Assembly: GCA_964604675.1 (NCBI GenBank)
Contig: CAZSAT010000057.1
Span: 1 to 44,177, forward strand
Source of the DNA: CAZSAT01 sp964604675
Lineage (GTDB): Bacteria > Myxococcota_A > UBA796 > CAJQPC01
Direction: 5' to 3'
Length of the DNA: 44,177 nt
The notes beneath the pieces are model-generated. The model made no database searches. It was given only the letters and a program-made list of their open reading frames with translations, and was not told the DNA's origin. Positions 25,101 to 32,676 of this stretch are shown piece by piece. Both the position numbers and the translations under genes were made by a program. Numbering within the stretch: the first letter of the stretch is position 1; every line of letters begins with the position of its first letter.

Positions 25101-26027
25101 CACGTCGTTGTAGGAGGCCGCATACAGCGCGCCCCCGTAGTAGCCGGAGTTGTCGTCGAAGGTGGTGTCGCTGACCACCAGGGTGGCGTAGGTGCCCAGG
25201 TAGATCGAGCCCGCGTAGTAGGTGCCCGACGCGTTGTTCTCGAAGAGCGAGTCGGCGATCGTGACCACCGCGTTCTCGCCGGCGTAGATCGCCGCCCCGG
25301 CCACGTACCCGCCGCTGTTGTCGTCGAAGGTGGTCTCGCTGATGTCCAGCGACGAGGAGTCACCGCCGTAGAGCGCCCCGTAGTAGTAGTAGCCGTAGTT
25401 GTCCTGGAAGGTGCTGGCCGTGATGGTGGCCGAGCCTTCGGCCACGTACACGCCGCTGCCGTAGTAGGCCCAGCCGCCCTCGAAGGTGGTGTCGTCGAAG
25501 GTCACGCTCGAGGCGCCGTCGACGTACACGTGGGCGCCGGTGTAGGCGGTGTTGGAGTCGAAGTCGGCGCCGCTCACCGTGGGGGCCGCGCCGCCGGTGA
25601 CCCGCATCGCGCCGCCGTTGTACGAGGTGGTGCCCAGGTCCTCGAACACCAGGTCCTGGAGCGTGGGCGACGCGCCGTCGATGTACACGCCCTGGTAGCC
25701 GTTCTCCACGGTGAAGCCGCTCAAGATCGCCGACGCGGTCTCGCCGTTCTGGAAGCTGACCGCGTACTGCGAGGCGCTGGCCGCGTCGATCACGGTGTCG
25801 TCCGCACCATCCTCCGAGACCACGGTCAGGTCCTTGCCGCCGAAGTCGATCGACTCGTAGTAGGTGGCCGGCGCCACGGTGATGGTGTCGCCCGCCGTGG
25901 CCGCGTCGATCGCATCCTGGATGGTGGTGTAGTCCCCAGACCCGTAGCGATCGACCGTGATCTCTGCTGCGAACGCGGGCAGGGAGACCAGGCTGGGAGC
26001 GACGAGAGCGAGGTAGCGGGCGCGCAT
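22146..26027 (-). CDS. Tyr-rich beta-helix surface protein with MopE-type repeats and MYXO-CTERM-like tail
   Basis: The product is 1293 residues. It has an N-terminal signal peptide ending Ala-Phe-Ala-Ala and a pectin-lyase/polymorphic-membrane-protein-type right-handed beta-helix over residues about 25-745, built from Gly-Gly-Ala/Gly-Val-Tyr and Phe-x-x-Asn steps with an unusual number of Tyr-Tyr pairs. Ten Asp-rich repeats of about 46 residues follow, each with Asp-Ala-Asp-Gly-Asp-Gly...Asp-Cys-Asp-Asp and Trp-Tyr-Asp-Gly-Val-Asp-x-Asp-Cys (MopE-type putative metal-binding repeats). Next come a Gly-Asp-Gly linker and a Cys-Gly-Cys, hydrophobic helix and Arg-cluster tail. ATG 26027 has GGAGG four bases upstream. 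It is probably an outer-surface, Ca2+-binding protein; the ligand is unknown. Confidence 0.9.
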   Translation of the reverse strand: MRARYLALVAPSLVSLPAFAAEITVDRYGSGDYTTIQDAIDAATAGDTITVAPATYYESIDFGGKDLTVVSEDGADDTVIDAASASQYAVSFQNGETASAILSGFTVENGYQGVYIDGASPTLQDLVFEDLGTTSYNGGAMRVTGGAAPTVSGADFDSNTAYTGAHVYVDGASSVTFDDTTFEGGWAYYGSGVYVAEGSATITASTFQDNYGYYYYGALYGGDSSSLDISETTFDDNSGGYVAGAAIYAGENAVVTIADSLFENNASGTYYAGSIYLGTYATLVVSDTTFDDNSGYYGGALYAASYNDVELTNVDFEDNTAYYGGAVYLASNVDLEVDGVDFSDNLAYYTGGAVYLTGASTLSGTEASFDRNEANYYSGGAVFAYTSTSVELSDCSFTDNAASQSGGAVSLYQAYGGTIFSDCDFARNEAGYHGGGIYAYYYSDLVLEGVSLSDNSAYYNGGGVYLYISSSLDIDDSSFTDNEAETGHGGGVYDYGYYSGYADVTVTNTHLEGNVADDNGGGLYLYYVGDIELTDTTVWDNEAGQNGGGVYTYYTSSMEASGNHLCGNDAASAGGGVYSYYTTSSDDVWSNNVFQDNAAGTDGGHLYSLYDYYLELINNTLVGGSAGSEGGAGYFYYSYVDFRNNAVSESATGSGLWSADYYSDYYGALEYSAWYDNTDDHVGGYWDIKDLGSDHVVDSDPLFWDYTDDGDCDNDDFTPQSTSPLIDAGDPTLSDADGSTSDIGAFGGEGSSIVDADGDGYYDNHDCDDSDSSVNPGATEIAYDGLDQDCDDADLTDVDGDGFDADTVGGSDCDDDDSAVNPDASETWYDGVDSDCDGADDDDADGDGDAHEDHGGGDCDDSDATVASTASETWYDGVDSDCDGASDYDADGDGYDAEDWGTDCDDTDASVGPDASEVWYDGVDGDCDGADDYDADGDGDPSDAYGGTDCDDSDASVAGTVTETWYDGVDSDCDGADDYDADGDGDASSAHGGGDCDDADAAVSSLATETWYDGVDTDCDGGSDYDADADGHDSSAHGGDDCDDAAADVYTGAAESWYDGVDQDCLGGSDYDADGDGYDSASYGGDDCDDAAADTYPGAKDDPYDGRVTDCDSASEYDADGDGHQSSDHGGDDCDDANSGVNPSATEVWYDGVDQDCDGNDADQDGDGYALDDDCDDEDASAYPGADGWTKDCEAVDTGNGGDGGDGGGDTGTGSGDGGDGGDGGDGGDGGDGGDGGDGGNADTGLVGDDTGLSGESSFKGGSGCGCAAQPAGSTGAWGLALLALGLVRRRRG
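22305..22400. repeat. GC-rich trinucleotide-phase repeat coding the Gly-Asp linker
   Basis: Repeated CCGTCGCCG/CCGTCGCCA units encode alternating Gly-Asp-Gly residues between the MopE repeats and the C-terminal sorting helix. The array is in frame, low complexity and likely variable in length between strains. Confidence 0.75.
22460..23775. repeat. tandem 138-bp repeats encoding MopE-type motifs
   Basis: The block CCACGCCGTCGTACCAG recurs near 22568, 22843, 22982, 23120, 23258, 23393 and 23531, a spacing of about 138 bp (46 codons) over most of the array. High identity at the DNA level suggests recent tandem duplication within the surface-protein gene. The first and last copies and the one near 22700 have diverged most. 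Confidence 0.85.
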
Positions 26028-26114
26028 GGGGCCTCCGTTCCGACGACACACCCTACCGCGGTCTCCGGGCCCCTCGTTGTGCCTCCACCACCGTCCGTGG
26101 GACGATGCGGGGCC

Positions 26115-27881
26115 ATGTGGCTCCTCCCACCAGCGCTCGCCGCGGACGTGCCCTCGGTCGACGAGCCGATCGCCACCGGGCTGCGAGCCTCGCGCGACGC
26201 TGCGCTGATCTGGTCCGTCGAAGACTACGAAGCCCTGCCCGGCGCGGCCTATGCCCACGCCGACGCGGCCCTCTTCCGCGCGCTTCTGGCGGACTCGGTG
26301 GGGCTCAAGAGCTACCGCCTGCGGGGCGAAGAGCAGATGGACGAGGTCGCCCTGGAGCGCGAGCTGAAGCGCGCCGCCTCGCGCGTGCGCCGCGGCGGCA
26401 CCCTCTGGATCTACGTGGCGGCGCACGGGGCCACGGTGGACGGCGAGCACTGGCTCCTGGCCCCGGACGCCACGATCGACGACCCGACCGGCATCAAGCT
26501 CCGCGACCTGGTCGACCGGGCAGCGGCCACGCGTGCGGGCCGGGTGATGATCGTGGTCGACGCCAGCTTCGGGCTGGTCGGACGGTCCGGCTACCTGGTC
26601 GGCCACGAGCAGCCCGGAGCGCTCCCCGAGCTCGGCGAGCACGTGGTGCTCTGGCTCGCCTCGACGAGCGAAGAGCCCCTGGTGTTCCACGGCGCGGGCC
26701 ACGGCATCTTCACCTGGACCCTGGCGGGCGCCCTGCGGGGCTGGGCCGACGGCCTCGAGGGCGGAGGACGCGATGGCGAGGTCACCCTCGGCGAGGCGCA
26801 GGCCTGGCAGAAGGAGACCCTCCGCGCGCTCGGCATGGTGCAGACCCCTACGGTCGAAGACCGGGAGGTGCGCGACCAGGTGCTCGTCGGCAACGTCGAC
26901 GAGGCGGGGCCCGACGCCCTCACCCTCTCCGCCCTGGCCCTCGGCGCGCGGGACATGCGCATGCTCCAGGTCCAGGACCGGCTGCGCGAGCGCGCTGCGG
27001 CCGAGTGGCGCGCCATCGAGCAGGCCAGGGAAGCCGGCGACGCCGACGCGCGGGCCCGGGCCGAAGCCTTCGTCGCAGCGTACGAGCGCCCGGTGCTGAG
27101 CGTGCAGTGGACCACCTACCTGCCCCAGGTCTCGCTGGCGGAAGGCGCCCTGGACACCTGGGAGACGCCTGCGCCGCAGCCCGAGCCGGAGCCGCCCATC
27201 CCCGATCCGGTGGACAGCGCCGAGCCCGAGCCCGTCGTTGCCGAGCTCGCCGCACCGGAGGCCGAACCCGAGCCCGTCTACGACGACTCCTGCGACAACC
27301 TCTCCGAGCTCGAGATGCCGGCGATGATGGGCCGCCTCCGCGACGGGCAGATCGCCTGCCTCGAGGAACGCATCGGCAAGACCGAGGCCCAGACCGAGCA
27401 GGACAAGCTCTCACGGGTGCTGCTCGCCAACGCCGAGGTGTCGGGCGACGACGAAGCGCTCGGCCGCTTGCTCGAGCGGCACCTCGACGACATCACCCGG
27501 AGCGACCCCGAGCTCTGCATGCTCTACGCCATGCACCTGTCCAAGCAGGGCGTGGCCCAGAGCGACGAGGTGATGCGCTGGATCGACGTCGCGCTCGAGA
27601 ACAAGCTGGTCTGGTCCGGCCAGCAGTACACCTCGCGGGTGAACGCGCTCTTGGCCTTGAAGGCGCGCTCCGCCGCGGAGGTGTGGCGCGTGGCGAACCA
27701 GGACTTCATGGCCGAGCGCAACGAGGACAACAACGCCATCGCGGAGGCCGCACGGAACGACGCCAAGCAGTTCGCCCGCGAGTGGCTGGACTTCGTGAGG
27801 TCCGCCGAGCTCGACGAGAAGGCCGCCTTCGGCTTGTGCGCGGAGACCGCCGGCAGCCGGAAGTACTGCGACGACGACTGA
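26115..27881 (+). CDS. exported caspase-like (peptidase C14 fold) protein with Cys-to-Ser substitution
   Basis: This is a 588-residue protein. Residues about 25-260 follow the caspase/metacaspase fold: His104 in Tyr-Val-Ala-Ala-His-Gly-Ala, then Leu-Leu-Ala-Pro-Asp, and Val-Val-Asp-Ala-Ser151-Phe-Gly where active enzymes have Asp-Ala-Cys-Phe-Ser-Gly, then Gly-His-Gly-Ile-Phe-Thr-Trp. His is kept and the nucleophile Cys is Ser. A Pro/Glu-rich linker (about 355-395) leads to a helical C-terminal region with four Cys. The N-terminus (MWLLPPALAAD) looks like a very short export signal. ATG 26115 has no strong ribosome site. It is divergent from the beta-helix gene (87 bp between starts). Confidence 0.75.
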   Translation: MWLLPPALAADVPSVDEPIATGLRASRDAALIWSVEDYEALPGAAYAHADAALFRALLADSVGLKSYRLRGEEQMDEVALERELKRAASRVRRGGTLWIYVAAHGATVDGEHWLLAPDATIDDPTGIKLRDLVDRAAATRAGRVMIVVDASFGLVGRSGYLVGHEQPGALPELGEHVVLWLASTSEEPLVFHGAGHGIFTWTLAGALRGWADGLEGGGRDGEVTLGEAQAWQKETLRALGMVQTPTVEDREVRDQVLVGNVDEAGPDALTLSALALGARDMRMLQVQDRLRERAAAEWRAIEQAREAGDADARARAEAFVAAYERPVLSVQWTTYLPQVSLAEGALDTWETPAPQPEPEPPIPDPVDSAEPEPVVAELAAPEAEPEPVYDDSCDNLSELEMPAMMGRLRDGQIACLEERIGKTEAQTEQDKLSRVLLANAEVSGDDEALGRLLERHLDDITRSDPELCMLYAMHLSKQGVAQSDEVMRWIDVALENKLVWSGQQYTSRVNALLALKARSAAEVWRVANQDFMAERNEDNNAIAEAARNDAKQFAREWLDFVRSAELDEKAAFGLCAETAGSRKYCDDD

Positions 27882-27893
27882 TCGGAGCGGGCG

Positions 27894-28856
27894 TCAGAGC
27901 TCGCCGAGCACCCAGTCCGCGACCGCCCGGGCATGGAGCGCGTAGCCCTCGGCGTTCGGGTGCAGGTCGAGCACCGCGTCGTCGACCAGCTCGTCGCCGT
28001 GCAGGACCACCTCGAAGCCCGCACCCAGAGCGGCGTAGCGGGCGCGCAGGTCGAGCACCGGGTGCCCGCGGGCCTCGGCCCAGCGCAAGGTCTGCTCGTG
28101 GAGCGCGTGCAGGCGCGCCCAGAGCGGCCCCTCGGCCTGTTGCAGGGAGGCGGGAATGCCGTAGGTGAGCACCAGGAGGTCGGCCTCGTACGCCAGCGCG
28201 ACCCGCTCGATGCGCTCCAGCCCGCTGAGCTCTCCCAGGATCTCCCGCTTCCGGTCCGGGTGCGCCTTCAGCTCACGGCGCAGGTCGTCGGTGCGGCGCT
28301 CCAGCACCTCGTCGGCCTGGACCTGGCCTCGTGCCACGAGCTGGACGACGAGCCGGTAGCTGGCGAGCTTCCTGAGCCACTTGCGGGCCCACGAAACCTC
28401 GCCGCCATCGAGCGCGGCTCCGCGCTGCGCGTTCCGCCCCGTGAGCACCACCACGAGATCGGCCGGGTGCTGATCGAGCCACACCCGCAAGAGCTGCGCC
28501 GACCGCAAGGGCGTGGCGCCAGGCTCGCCGAGGTTGGACACCTGCACGTCGCGCCCGGCTTCCCGGAGCATCCGCTCCAGCTGGGCGGGGTAGGCGTCTT
28601 CCGGTGGCACGGCGTGGCCCCAGGTCCACGAGTCACCGACCGCGACGATCTGGAGCGCGTCGGTGTCGCCCGGGTCGCCCGCCCGCGGGTACCGGTAGGT
28701 GGGCAGGTCGCGGCTCGCGACCGGTCGGCGAGCCTCACGGGTCCAGGCGCCCACCACGAGCGCGGAGAGCTCCACGCCGGCCAACAACAGCACGGCGGGC
28801 AGCAGCACGAACAGGATGCGGCGCAGCACGAACGGCTTCGGGGCGGCTGTGGGCAC
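27894..28856 (-). CDS. second membrane-anchored SGNH/GDSL-like hydrolase
   Basis: The 320 residues have a basic N-terminus and a hydrophobic anchor at about residues 12-36. SGNH blocks are Val-Gly-Asp-Ser76-Trp-Thr-Trp-Gly, Asn-Leu-Gly-Glu-Pro-Gly-Ala-Thr, Leu-Thr-Gly-Arg-Asn, and Asp297-Leu-His299-Pro-Asn-Ala-Glu-Gly-Tyr at the end. It is of the same general type as the enzyme at 20061-20987 but clearly different in sequence. GTG 28856 is used because it gives the full anchor; no good Shine-Dalgarno sequence precedes it. The aminotransferase-fold gene upstream ends 21 bases away on the same strand. Confidence 0.85.
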   Translation of the reverse strand: MPTAAPKPFVLRRILFVLLPAVLLLAGVELSALVVGAWTREARRPVASRDLPTYRYPRAGDPGDTDALQIVAVGDSWTWGHAVPPEDAYPAQLERMLREAGRDVQVSNLGEPGATPLRSAQLLRVWLDQHPADLVVVLTGRNAQRGAALDGGEVSWARKWLRKLASYRLVVQLVARGQVQADEVLERRTDDLRRELKAHPDRKREILGELSGLERIERVALAYEADLLVLTYGIPASLQQAEGPLWARLHALHEQTLRWAEARGHPVLDLRARYAALGAGFEVVLHGDELVDDAVLDLHPNAEGYALHARAVADWVLGEL

Positions 28857-28877
28857 AACGAAGGCTACCGCGCGCCG

Positions 28878-29960
28878 CTACAGCTGGTTCCACGCCTCCA
28901 GCGCGGCCGCCACGTCGTCGGGCTCGTTGTAGTGGTGCACCGAGAACCGGATGGCGTCGCCCCGCAGGCTCTGCACCAGGCCCGCGCCGAGGGCGGCCTC
29001 GTGCCACCGCGGAGCGTCCGACCGCCGCACCGACACGATGCCCGCATGGTGAGCCGGTGTGACCACGTCGGCACCGAGGGCGAGGAGCTCGGAGCGCAGG
29101 TGGGCGGCGAGTCCGACGGCACGGGCGGCGATGGCGTCGATCCCGAGCTCCTCCACGAGCGCCAGGCAGCGCTCCAGGACCGCGTGCCGGACCAGGCTCA
29201 CCCCGCCGAGCTCCCAGGCGCTGCCCTCGGGCCGGGGCACGTGGCGGCCGTTCTCCATCGCCATGAAGTCGGGCACACCCGTCCAGCCGAGGAGGGGAGG
29301 GCCCGACGCCACCAGCTCGTCGCCGAGCGCGAGCAGGCCGTTGCCGAGCCCGGCGCCGAGCCACTTCAGGCCGGTCACGGTCACCGCTGTGGCGTCGCCC
29401 AGGGCGACCGGCACCACCCCGCACGCCTGGGTGGCGTTCACGATGTGCCAACACCGACCACGCAGCGCGGCCGAGAGCTCGGCCACGTCGGTCACGGCAC
29501 CGGTGCGGTACTGGACCTGGCTCGTGACCACCGCGCGGGTCCGTGGCCCGACCGCCGCGAGCACGTGGTCCACGGGGTAGAGCCCGTCGACCGGTTCGAC
29601 CCACACCGGGCGGAAGCCGTGATGCAGCCAGGGCACGGTGGAGCTGGGAAACTCGTCGCGCAGGAGCACGACCTCGTTCCGGTCGCCAGCGTCCTTGTTG
29701 GCCGCGAGGGCGAGCAGGTTCATCGACGCGCTGGTGCTCTCGGTGAAGGCGACCTGCCGAAGGCCCACCGACAGCACGCGAGCCGCCCGCTCCCGCGCCA
29801 CGGCCTGGAGCGCGAAGCCATCGAGGATGGCCGCCACGCCGCGCTCGGCCAGATCCTGGAGGAGCGCCACGCCTGCGGCGGTCGCCTCGCGGGGCTGGGC
29901 GCCGGCGGCGGCGGCGTCGAGGTACACGCGGTCGGTGCAGGCGGGGAATCGTGCTCGCAT
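28878..29960 (-). CDS. class V aminotransferase/cysteine desulfurase-fold protein
   Basis: The 360 residues cover a full PLP fold-type I protein of the class V (NifS/SufS/kynureninase-like) group. It begins Tyr-Leu-Asp-Ala-Ala-Ala-Ala-Gly, has Phe-Thr-Glu-Ser-Thr-Ser-Ala-Ser-Met-Asn for the phosphate site and Thr-Gly-Leu-Lys199-Trp for the Schiff-base lysine, and ends with Ile-Arg-Phe-Ser-Val-His-His-Tyr-Asn. The residue that normally contacts the PLP ring nitrogen, Asp in Asp-Ala-Thr-Gln, is Asn175 here. I see no mobile Cys-loop typical of desulfurases, so substrate and reaction are open. Confidence 0.8.
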   Translation of the reverse strand: MRARFPACTDRVYLDAAAAGAQPREATAAGVALLQDLAERGVAAILDGFALQAVARERAARVLSVGLRQVAFTESTSASMNLLALAANKDAGDRNEVVLLRDEFPSSTVPWLHHGFRPVWVEPVDGLYPVDHVLAAVGPRTRAVVTSQVQYRTGAVTDVAELSAALRGRCWHIVNATQACGVVPVALGDATAVTVTGLKWLGAGLGNGLLALGDELVASGPPLLGWTGVPDFMAMENGRHVPRPEGSAWELGGVSLVRHAVLERCLALVEELGIDAIAARAVGLAAHLRSELLALGADVVTPAHHAGIVSVRRSDAPRWHEAALGAGLVQSLRGDAIRFSVHHYNEPDDVAAALEAWNQL

Positions 29961-30011
29961 GGCACCGTCTATTCGCTCGAGGCTCCAGACCGCACGAAGG
30001 TCACCCGCTCG

Positions 30012-31100
30012 TCAGTCCACGTACCCCAACCCCCGCACCGCCTCGACCTCGACCCTCCCCGTCGCCTCCTGCACCGCCCGCTCGGGCAGCCAGACCGCCA
30101 GCTCCGGGTCGCCCATGCCTGCGGTCCCGGGCCGCTCGAGCCAGCGCGTGGACGGGCCGTAGACCACACGGTCCTTGCCCAGCACGCCCGCGGGGGCACA
30201 CCCGTCGCTGCACCCCGGGTCGCAGACCCCCGACTCGCCGACCCAGACCGGGCGCGCCGCCTCGAGACCCGGCCCCCCGGGAGGCAGGCCGGCCCAGCCC
30301 CGCACCGTCGCCGCGACGTCGGTCAGGCCGACCCGGTCGCGGTCGACGCCGCGCTCCACGCCGGGGCCGGCGACCACGAGGGGCACCCGCAACACCTGCT
30401 CCGACGCGCTGCGCTCGTGCTGCCAGCCGCAGCGCTCCTCATCGTGCACCTCGCCATGGTCCGACGTGAGCACGATGTGGCTCCCGTCGGCGGCCTCGAG
30501 CAAGGGACCGAGCACCCGGTCTGCAAGCCAGACCTCGCCGTCGTAGCCCGCAGGGTCCCCGCTCCCACCCACCGCAGCGAGCGCTTCGGCACCGGGTGCG
30601 TACGGACCGTGCGGCTCGTAGACGTGCACCCAGGCGAACCAGGGCCCCTTCCGCGCCCGCATCCAGGCGAGCGCCTCGTCGACCGCCACCGCGCCTGCCC
30701 GCTCGCCGGCCGGCGGCCCAGAGAAGCTCTGGAAGCCCTGGTCCATGCCGCCCGCCGGACCCGCAGGCCAGGCGGACACGAAGGCCGCCGTCTCGTACCC
30801 CGCGCCGCCCAAGGCCTCGGCCAGCGTGGTGAAGCGCGCGTCGAGGCTGTAGCCGTGGTGGTTGTTGGCGCGCAGGCCGTGCTCCGCCGGGGTCAGGCCC
30901 GTCATCAACGACGCATGCGCCGGCGTGGTGAGGCCGATGGGGGTCCAGGCGTCGGTGTAGACGCGACCTCGCTCGCCCAGGCGCCAGGCGTTCGGGGTGA
31001 GCTTCGCGTCGAAGTGATCGGCGCGCCATGTGTCCACGGTGACCAGCAGGATGCCGGGCTCCACCGACGTGACACAGCCGATCAGGGCAGCGAGGACCAC
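30012..31100 (-). CDS. Thr-type sulfatase-family lipoprotein
   Basis: The product is 362 residues. GTG 31100 is fixed by an in-frame TGA two codons upstream and gives MVLAALIGC, lipobox Cys at residue 9. Sulfatase/alkaline-phosphatase-superfamily motifs are present: Thr-Val-Asp-Thr-Trp-Arg-Ala-Asp-His (metal site), Thr-Thr-Pro-Ala-His-Ala-Ser-Leu-Met-Thr-Gly, and Thr-Ser-Asp-His-Gly-Glu (metal site). In classical sulfatases the second motif is Cys/Ser-x-Pro-Ser-Arg and its first residue becomes formylglycine; here it is Thr, with His for Arg. Hydrolysis by a different nucleophile, or another phosphate/sulfate ester chemistry, is likely. The start overlaps the upstream gene by 19 bp. Confidence 0.85.
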   Translation of the reverse strand: MVLAALIGCVTSVEPGILLVTVDTWRADHFDAKLTPNAWRLGERGRVYTDAWTPIGLTTPAHASLMTGLTPAEHGLRANNHHGYSLDARFTTLAEALGGAGYETAAFVSAWPAGPAGGMDQGFQSFSGPPAGERAGAVAVDEALAWMRARKGPWFAWVHVYEPHGPYAPGAEALAAVGGSGDPAGYDGEVWLADRVLGPLLEAADGSHIVLTSDHGEVHDEERCGWQHERSASEQVLRVPLVVAGPGVERGVDRDRVGLTDVAATVRGWAGLPPGGPGLEAARPVWVGESGVCDPGCSDGCAPAGVLGKDRVVYGPSTRWLERPGTAGMGDPELAVWLPERAVQEATGRVEVEAVRGLGYVD

Positions 31101-32608
31101 GTCACCTCATGGCCCTCTCCCACGTCGCGCGCGAAGCTGACGAAGGTGGGCCGCATCTGGCTCAGCGCGTCGGGGTCGGAAGGAGCGGCCTCCGCCACCA
31201 GCTCCCAGTGCACGAAGTCCGAGGTGTCGAGCACGTGCATCGAGCGCGCGGCGCCGTGGTTCACGGTGACCCGCCAGCCGTCGTCCCAGCGCTCGGCGAG
31301 CACGTTGCCGTGGGACTCCGAGGTCACGCAGGCGGCGGTGTCGTCGGCCGAGGGCCAGCCGCCCAGCCGCTCGATGGTGCCCGCCGTCCGGTCGATCCGG
31401 TACGCGCTCATCGTGGCGCACTCCTCGAGGACGTACTCGTTGCGGTTGTAGACCCCGAGGATCAGCTCGTCGCTGTCGTCGCTCCAGATGCCCATGCTGT
31501 GCGGGTACTCGAACACGTCCGCCTCCCCCGACACCGCGACGTCGCTCCAGGATGCATCGGACACGTGCACGCTGTCGGTCACCTGGTCGCCCTCCAGCTT
31601 CAGGCACACACCGCCCTGCCACTCCGTGTACGCGGACGCCATGGTGAGGCAGCCCCAGCCGTTCGCCCCCGGACCCTCCCAGGAGTTGGCGTAGTGCATG
31701 TAGAGGGCCTCGTCCCCCTGGAGCGCATGGAGGGACTCGAGGAAGCCACAGTCGCCCGCCTCCCCCGTGGGCACCCGATCGGTCGAGCGCCAGACCACGG
31801 TGCCCTCCTCGCCTGGCCGGGTGTGCACCAGCGTGCTGCCGAAGAGCTCGGTTCCGCACGCCTCGGACAGCTCGGGCAACACCTCGAAGCCGAGCGAGTA
31901 GATGTCCTCGACCGCCCCATCGGAACCCAGGGGTTCGAAGCGATGGTGCCCGGGAGCGAGCTCCACCGAGGCGGTCTCGGTGCCAGCCAGGTCGACGAAC
32001 ACCGCCGCGCTCCCCGTCACGGTCTCTCCGATCTGCAGGGCCTCGGGCAGGGCCCCCGTGAAGCCCACGATGCGGTCCCCCAGCACGCGCGCGTCCATGC
32101 CACCCACGATCTCGGCCTCGGCGACCTGCTGCCCGAAGGGATCGAACAGGGCGACGCGGCTGATCGGATCGGGGGTCTCGCTCACGTCCACGAAGGGCAG
32201 CGCGAGGTAGGGCGGGTCGTCGAGCCAGCCGTCCTGGTGCCGGTCGAGCCGAAGCGCTGGCACCCCCCCACTGCCGGAGCGGGTGGCGACGGAGTGTGTG
32301 GCCGTGCACAGCTCGGCGCCCGCGGCGTCGAGCCAGTGCAACGCCACCTCCAGCGTGGTGTCGGCCGGCAGCAAGGTCAGGCGCAGGCTCCCCTCCTCGG
32401 CCCCCGAGGTCCAGGTGTGACAGCCCTGCGCGTCGCCGGCCGCGCTGGTGTAGCAGGCGCCCGCGCGAACCGAAGCAGCCGATGACGGCGGGTCCAACAG
32501 CAGATCGACCGTGTGCGCCGTGGCTTCGAGGCCGAGCACGAGGCGCTCGCACCCGACCGCACCCGAGGAGTCGACGGGGTCGGAGCAGGCGAGGACGAGG
32601 AGAAGCAC
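31082..32608 (-). CDS. lipoprotein with a possible arylsulfotransferase-like beta-propeller
   Basis: GTG 32608 yields an N-terminus of seven uncharged residues and Cys at position 8 (Leu-Val-Leu-Ala-Cys), then an Asp/Ser linker, 508 residues in all. The C-terminal half has phrases such as Pro-His-Ser-Met-Gly-Ile-Trp, Ser-Ala-Tyr-Arg-Ile-Asp-Arg-Thr-Ala-Gly-Thr-Ile-Glu-Arg-Leu-Gly-Gly and Ser-His-Gly-Asn-Val, which recall arylsulfotransferase (ASST) propellers. I cannot confirm the catalytic His/Arg set. Its stop lies inside the sulfatase gene start (19-bp overlap), so the two are translationally coupled. Confidence 0.7.
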   Translation of the reverse strand: MLLLVLACSDPVDSSGAVGCERLVLGLEATAHTVDLLLDPPSSAASVRAGACYTSAAGDAQGCHTWTSGAEEGSLRLTLLPADTTLEVALHWLDAAGAELCTATHSVATRSGSGGVPALRLDRHQDGWLDDPPYLALPFVDVSETPDPISRVALFDPFGQQVAEAEIVGGMDARVLGDRIVGFTGALPEALQIGETVTGSAAVFVDLAGTETASVELAPGHHRFEPLGSDGAVEDIYSLGFEVLPELSEACGTELFGSTLVHTRPGEEGTVVWRSTDRVPTGEAGDCGFLESLHALQGDEALYMHYANSWEGPGANGWGCLTMASAYTEWQGGVCLKLEGDQVTDSVHVSDASWSDVAVSGEADVFEYPHSMGIWSDDSDELILGVYNRNEYVLEECATMSAYRIDRTAGTIERLGGWPSADDTAACVTSESHGNVLAERWDDGWRVTVNHGAARSMHVLDTSDFVHWELVAEAAPSDPDALSQMRPTFVSFARDVGEGHEVTWSSLP

Positions 32609-32676
32609 GGCCCCACTATGGCCCGCGCGCCCGGACCCGACCAGCCGCAAGCCCCCGACATCCGATAGGCCGTCGG

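Noticed and set aside
20118..26114. Very long plus-strand frame in front of the caspase-like gene
   Set aside because: It is antisense to four minus-strand genes with clear motifs and is Val/Ala/Arg repeat-like. Only the part from 26115 has a real domain.
27933..31451. A 1172-codon plus-strand open frame
   Set aside because: It is antisense to the SGNH, aminotransferase-fold and sulfatase genes, whose motifs are unambiguous; its own product is low complexity.
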